This document shows positions 62,546-64,000 of a stretch of DNA of 64,000 bases, piece by piece. Each line of letters begins with the position of its first letter. Within the stretch, counting starts at the first letter, position 1. The notes beneath the pieces are model-generated. The model did not search any database. It saw only the letters and a list, made by a program, of their open reading frames with translations, and had not been told where the DNA came from. This DNA comes from an uncultured Clostridia bacterium (GTDB lineage Bacteria; Bacillota; Peptococcia; Peptococcales; Peptococcaceae): assembly GCA_944391625.1 (NCBI GenBank), contig CALXUG010000005.1, forward strand, positions 54,199-118,198, in the 5' to 3' direction. Made by a program: the position numbers and the translations under genes.

Positions 62546-62646
62546 ATTTCCGCATAACTGCGTTGTTTTCAAAACGGCTTGCTCGCATACTGTTTGTATA
62601 GCCTCGCGTCGCCGTTTTGAAAGCCGCCTTGTTCTGCGAAAATTTT
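62544..62646. repeat. About 100-bp imperfect palindrome between acn and icd
   Basis: The left arm 62544-62578 and right arm 62611-62646 are complementary over most of their length, including an exact TTTCAAAACGGC/GCCGTTTTGAAA core. Inside is a 32-base loop with a small CATAC/GTAT hairpin. There is no T-run. It begins at the acn stop codon. It looks like a REP/MITE-type intergenic element and could act as an RNA-processing or stabilising hairpin within the operon. Confidence 0.7.
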
Positions 62647-62701
62647 CCTGTGCCATAATAAAAGTACTAATACTGTATCATTAGATGAAAAGAGGATGTA
62701 T

Positions 62702-63697
62702 ATGCAGACAATCACACTGATTTATGGGGACGGCATCGGCAAGGAAGTCATTGCTTCTGCTAAGGCTGTTGTAGAAGCGTCCGGCGCACAGGTGGACTGG
62801 GAAGTGCAGGAAGCCGGCGCAGAGGCTGCCGAAAAATACGGTAAACCAATTGATGATGCTGTGCTGGAAAGCATTTCCCGCAATGGCGTAGCGCTGAAAG
62901 GGCCAACTGCCACACCGGTTGGCAAAGGGTTCCGCAGTGTCAATGTAGAGATTCGCAAACGGCTGGATTTATATGTAAACCTGCGTCCGCTGCGTTCCTT
63001 TGAAGGGGTAAAATCGCTGTATCAGAATATTGACCTGACCATCGTGCGGGAAAATACAGAAGGATTATACATTGGTATCGAAAAGCAGGTAGATGAAGGT
63101 CGGGCAGAGGCTACCAAGGTGATTACCAAAAAAGCCAGCGACCGCATTGTAAAATATGCCTTCGATTATGCCAGAGATATGGGCAAAAAGAAAGTAACTG
63201 CCATTCACAAAGCCAATATTATGAAACTGACTGACGGTCTGTTTTTAAATTGCGCCAAAGAGATTGCCCAAGGCTATCCGGACATCGCTTTTAACGATAA
63301 AATTATTGACGCAGCCTGCATGGATTTGGCGTTGAATCCATATGCTTATGATGTGCTGGTGGCGCCAAACCTGTACGGCGATATCATCTCCGATCTGGGC
63401 AGCGCATTGGTAGGCGGACTGGGCGTAGCGCCCGGCGCCAATCTGGGTGACGGTGTAGCGGTGTTTGAAGCAGTGCATGGATCCGCGCCGGATATTGCTG
63501 GTAAAGACTTAGCAAATCCTACCTCAGCCATATTATCTTCAGCCATGATGCTGAAACATTTAGGGATGAAAGAAGAAGGACAGCGCATCGAAGATGCCAT
63601 TGCCGCTTGCTTTGCCTCCGGACAGATGACCGGTGAACTGGGCGGTACCTTGGGCTGTAAAGCCTTTACCGAAGCTATTATTAAAAATATGAAATAG
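62702..63697 (+). CDS. icd: NAD-type isocitrate dehydrogenase
   Basis: The decarboxylating beta-hydroxyacid dehydrogenase has about 331 residues, with the start ITLIYGDGIGKEV. It has VNLRPLRSF and IVRENTEGLYIGIE in the substrate region, conserved Asp residues in NLYGDIISDLGSAL, and AVHGSAPDIAGK in the nucleotide site. The short length and RENTEG motif fit the NAD-dependent isocitrate/homoisocitrate group; isopropylmalate dehydrogenase is less likely because of the neighbours. It makes 2-oxoglutarate. AGAGG precedes the ATG at 62702, which I prefer over the ATG at 62696. Confidence 0.9.
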   Translation: MQTITLIYGDGIGKEVIASAKAVVEASGAQVDWEVQEAGAEAAEKYGKPIDDAVLESISRNGVALKGPTATPVGKGFRSVNVEIRKRLDLYVNLRPLRSFEGVKSLYQNIDLTIVRENTEGLYIGIEKQVDEGRAEATKVITKKASDRIVKYAFDYARDMGKKKVTAIHKANIMKLTDGLFLNCAKEIAQGYPDIAFNDKIIDAACMDLALNPYAYDVLVAPNLYGDIISDLGSALVGGLGVAPGANLGDGVAVFEAVHGSAPDIAGKDLANPTSAILSSAMMLKHLGMKEEGQRIEDAIAACFASGQMTGELGGTLGCKAFTEAIIKNMK

Positions 63698-63732
63698 TTA
63701 GCGATACCTTTGTATCGCTTAAAACAGTAGAG

Positions 63733-63779
63733 AGCCTGTTTGTTGCAGTAAAACAAGTACTGCGGCAGACAGGCTTTTT
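63733..63779 (+). terminator. Terminator of the citrate synthase operon
   Basis: AGCCTGT pairs with ACAGGCT, with inner CAGTA/TACTG pairing, followed by five T residues. A smaller hairpin (AGCGATAC/GTATCGCT) lies just before it at about 63700-63719. Confidence 0.88.
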
Positions 63780-63867
63780 GTAGTTCTTTCATCAAGATTC
63801 TGCATCCAAGTCACCTTTGCTACAGAATGTGAACAAGATAACCTGCAAGTACAGCCATGCCCAGTGA

Positions 63868-63907
63868 GTCGTAAAAATTCCGATTGCGGATGCGGAAACT
63901 TTACGAC
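63868..63907. repeat. Inverted repeat near the window end
   Basis: GTCGTAAAAATTCCG and CGGAAACTTTACGAC (13 of 15 paired) enclose a ten-base loop. GCTGCG/CGCAGC at 63984-63998 begins another GC-rich hairpin cut by the window edge. No gene is seen from 63698 to 64000. Confidence 0.55.
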
Positions 63908-64000
63908 TTTGGATACGGAAAAAGTACGAGGTAATAAGACTGAGAGAAGTTATACTGAGCGAAATAAAAAAGAGGAGGGGGAGGCTGCGCCCCGCAGCTG

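Overview
The window looks like the chromosome of a low-GC, anaerobic Firmicute, probably a Negativicute of the Acidaminococcaceae or Phascolarctobacterium type. The taxonomic guess is inference. It rests on LL-diaminopimelate aminotransferase, a Re-type citrate synthase next to aconitase and an NAD-type isocitrate dehydrogenase, an SLH-anchored envelope protein, sigH, the Prp-processed L27 precursor, and the mrnC-thyX-rlmB-rae1-sigH order. Most of the window is ordinary chromosome. No phage, conjugative element, transposase or CRISPR array was seen.

Layout. 0-3 kb: an RlmN-type rRNA methylase, an XRE regulator and a lone serine recombinase in AT-rich sequence. 3-6.3 kb: tig-clpP-clpX. 6.4-9.9 kb: a lipoprotein joined to an OmpR/HisKA two-component system. 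9.9-13.5 kb: thiM-thiE, an XRE regulator and ppaC, bracketed by two nearly identical tRNA-Gln(CUG) cassettes. 13.6-14.8 kb: rplU-prp-rpmA behind a structured leader. 14.9-16.1 kb: an ABC ATPase and a zinc-ribbon protein. 16.5-21.8 kb: cassette A (MFS transporter, small membrane protein, LysR regulator, alkaline-phosphatase-superfamily phosphodiesterase). 22-26.6 kb: a CoA-disulfide-reductase/rhodanese fusion and a large SLH protein with about eight 70-residue repeats. 27-32 kb: M18 aminopeptidase, an ANTAR protein with a degenerate receiver, pyrG and dapL. 32.5-39.9 kb: an oligopeptide ABC operon whose binding-protein gene is frameshifted, followed by an M24 peptidase and a divergent cyclophilin. 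40-44 kb: a repeat- and palindrome-rich gap, then a heterodimeric ABC exporter. 44.3-51 kb: an EF-P-modification type SDR, a sodium:alanine symporter with a long structured leader, and the mrnC-thyX-rlmB-rae1-sigH block. 51.1-52.4 kb: four tRNAs and a toxin-antitoxin pair enclosed by 42-bp direct repeats of the tRNA-Met terminator. 52.7-57.5 kb: cassette B (SLC13-type transporter, a second phosphodiesterase of the same family, LysR regulator). 57.7-63.7 kb: a TraB-family protein and the citrate synthase-aconitase-isocitrate dehydrogenase operon.

How the parts may work together. The most interesting theme is the two parallel transporter + LysR + phosphodiesterase cassettes about 36 kb apart. 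The two enzymes have the same length (694 and 693 residues), the same unusual middle insertion and aligned metal ligands, but they are paired with transporters of different superfamilies. In cassette A the same 15-bp interrupted palindrome lies upstream of both the transporter and the enzyme, as expected for one LysR regulon. I infer two related routes for taking up anionic phospho- or sulfo-ester compounds and cleaving them in the cytoplasm. The substrates cannot be read from the sequence. Other points worth a second look are a tandem ThyX protein whose signature motif is split between its halves, the toxin-antitoxin unit in duplicated terminators, and several unexplained structured intergenic elements.
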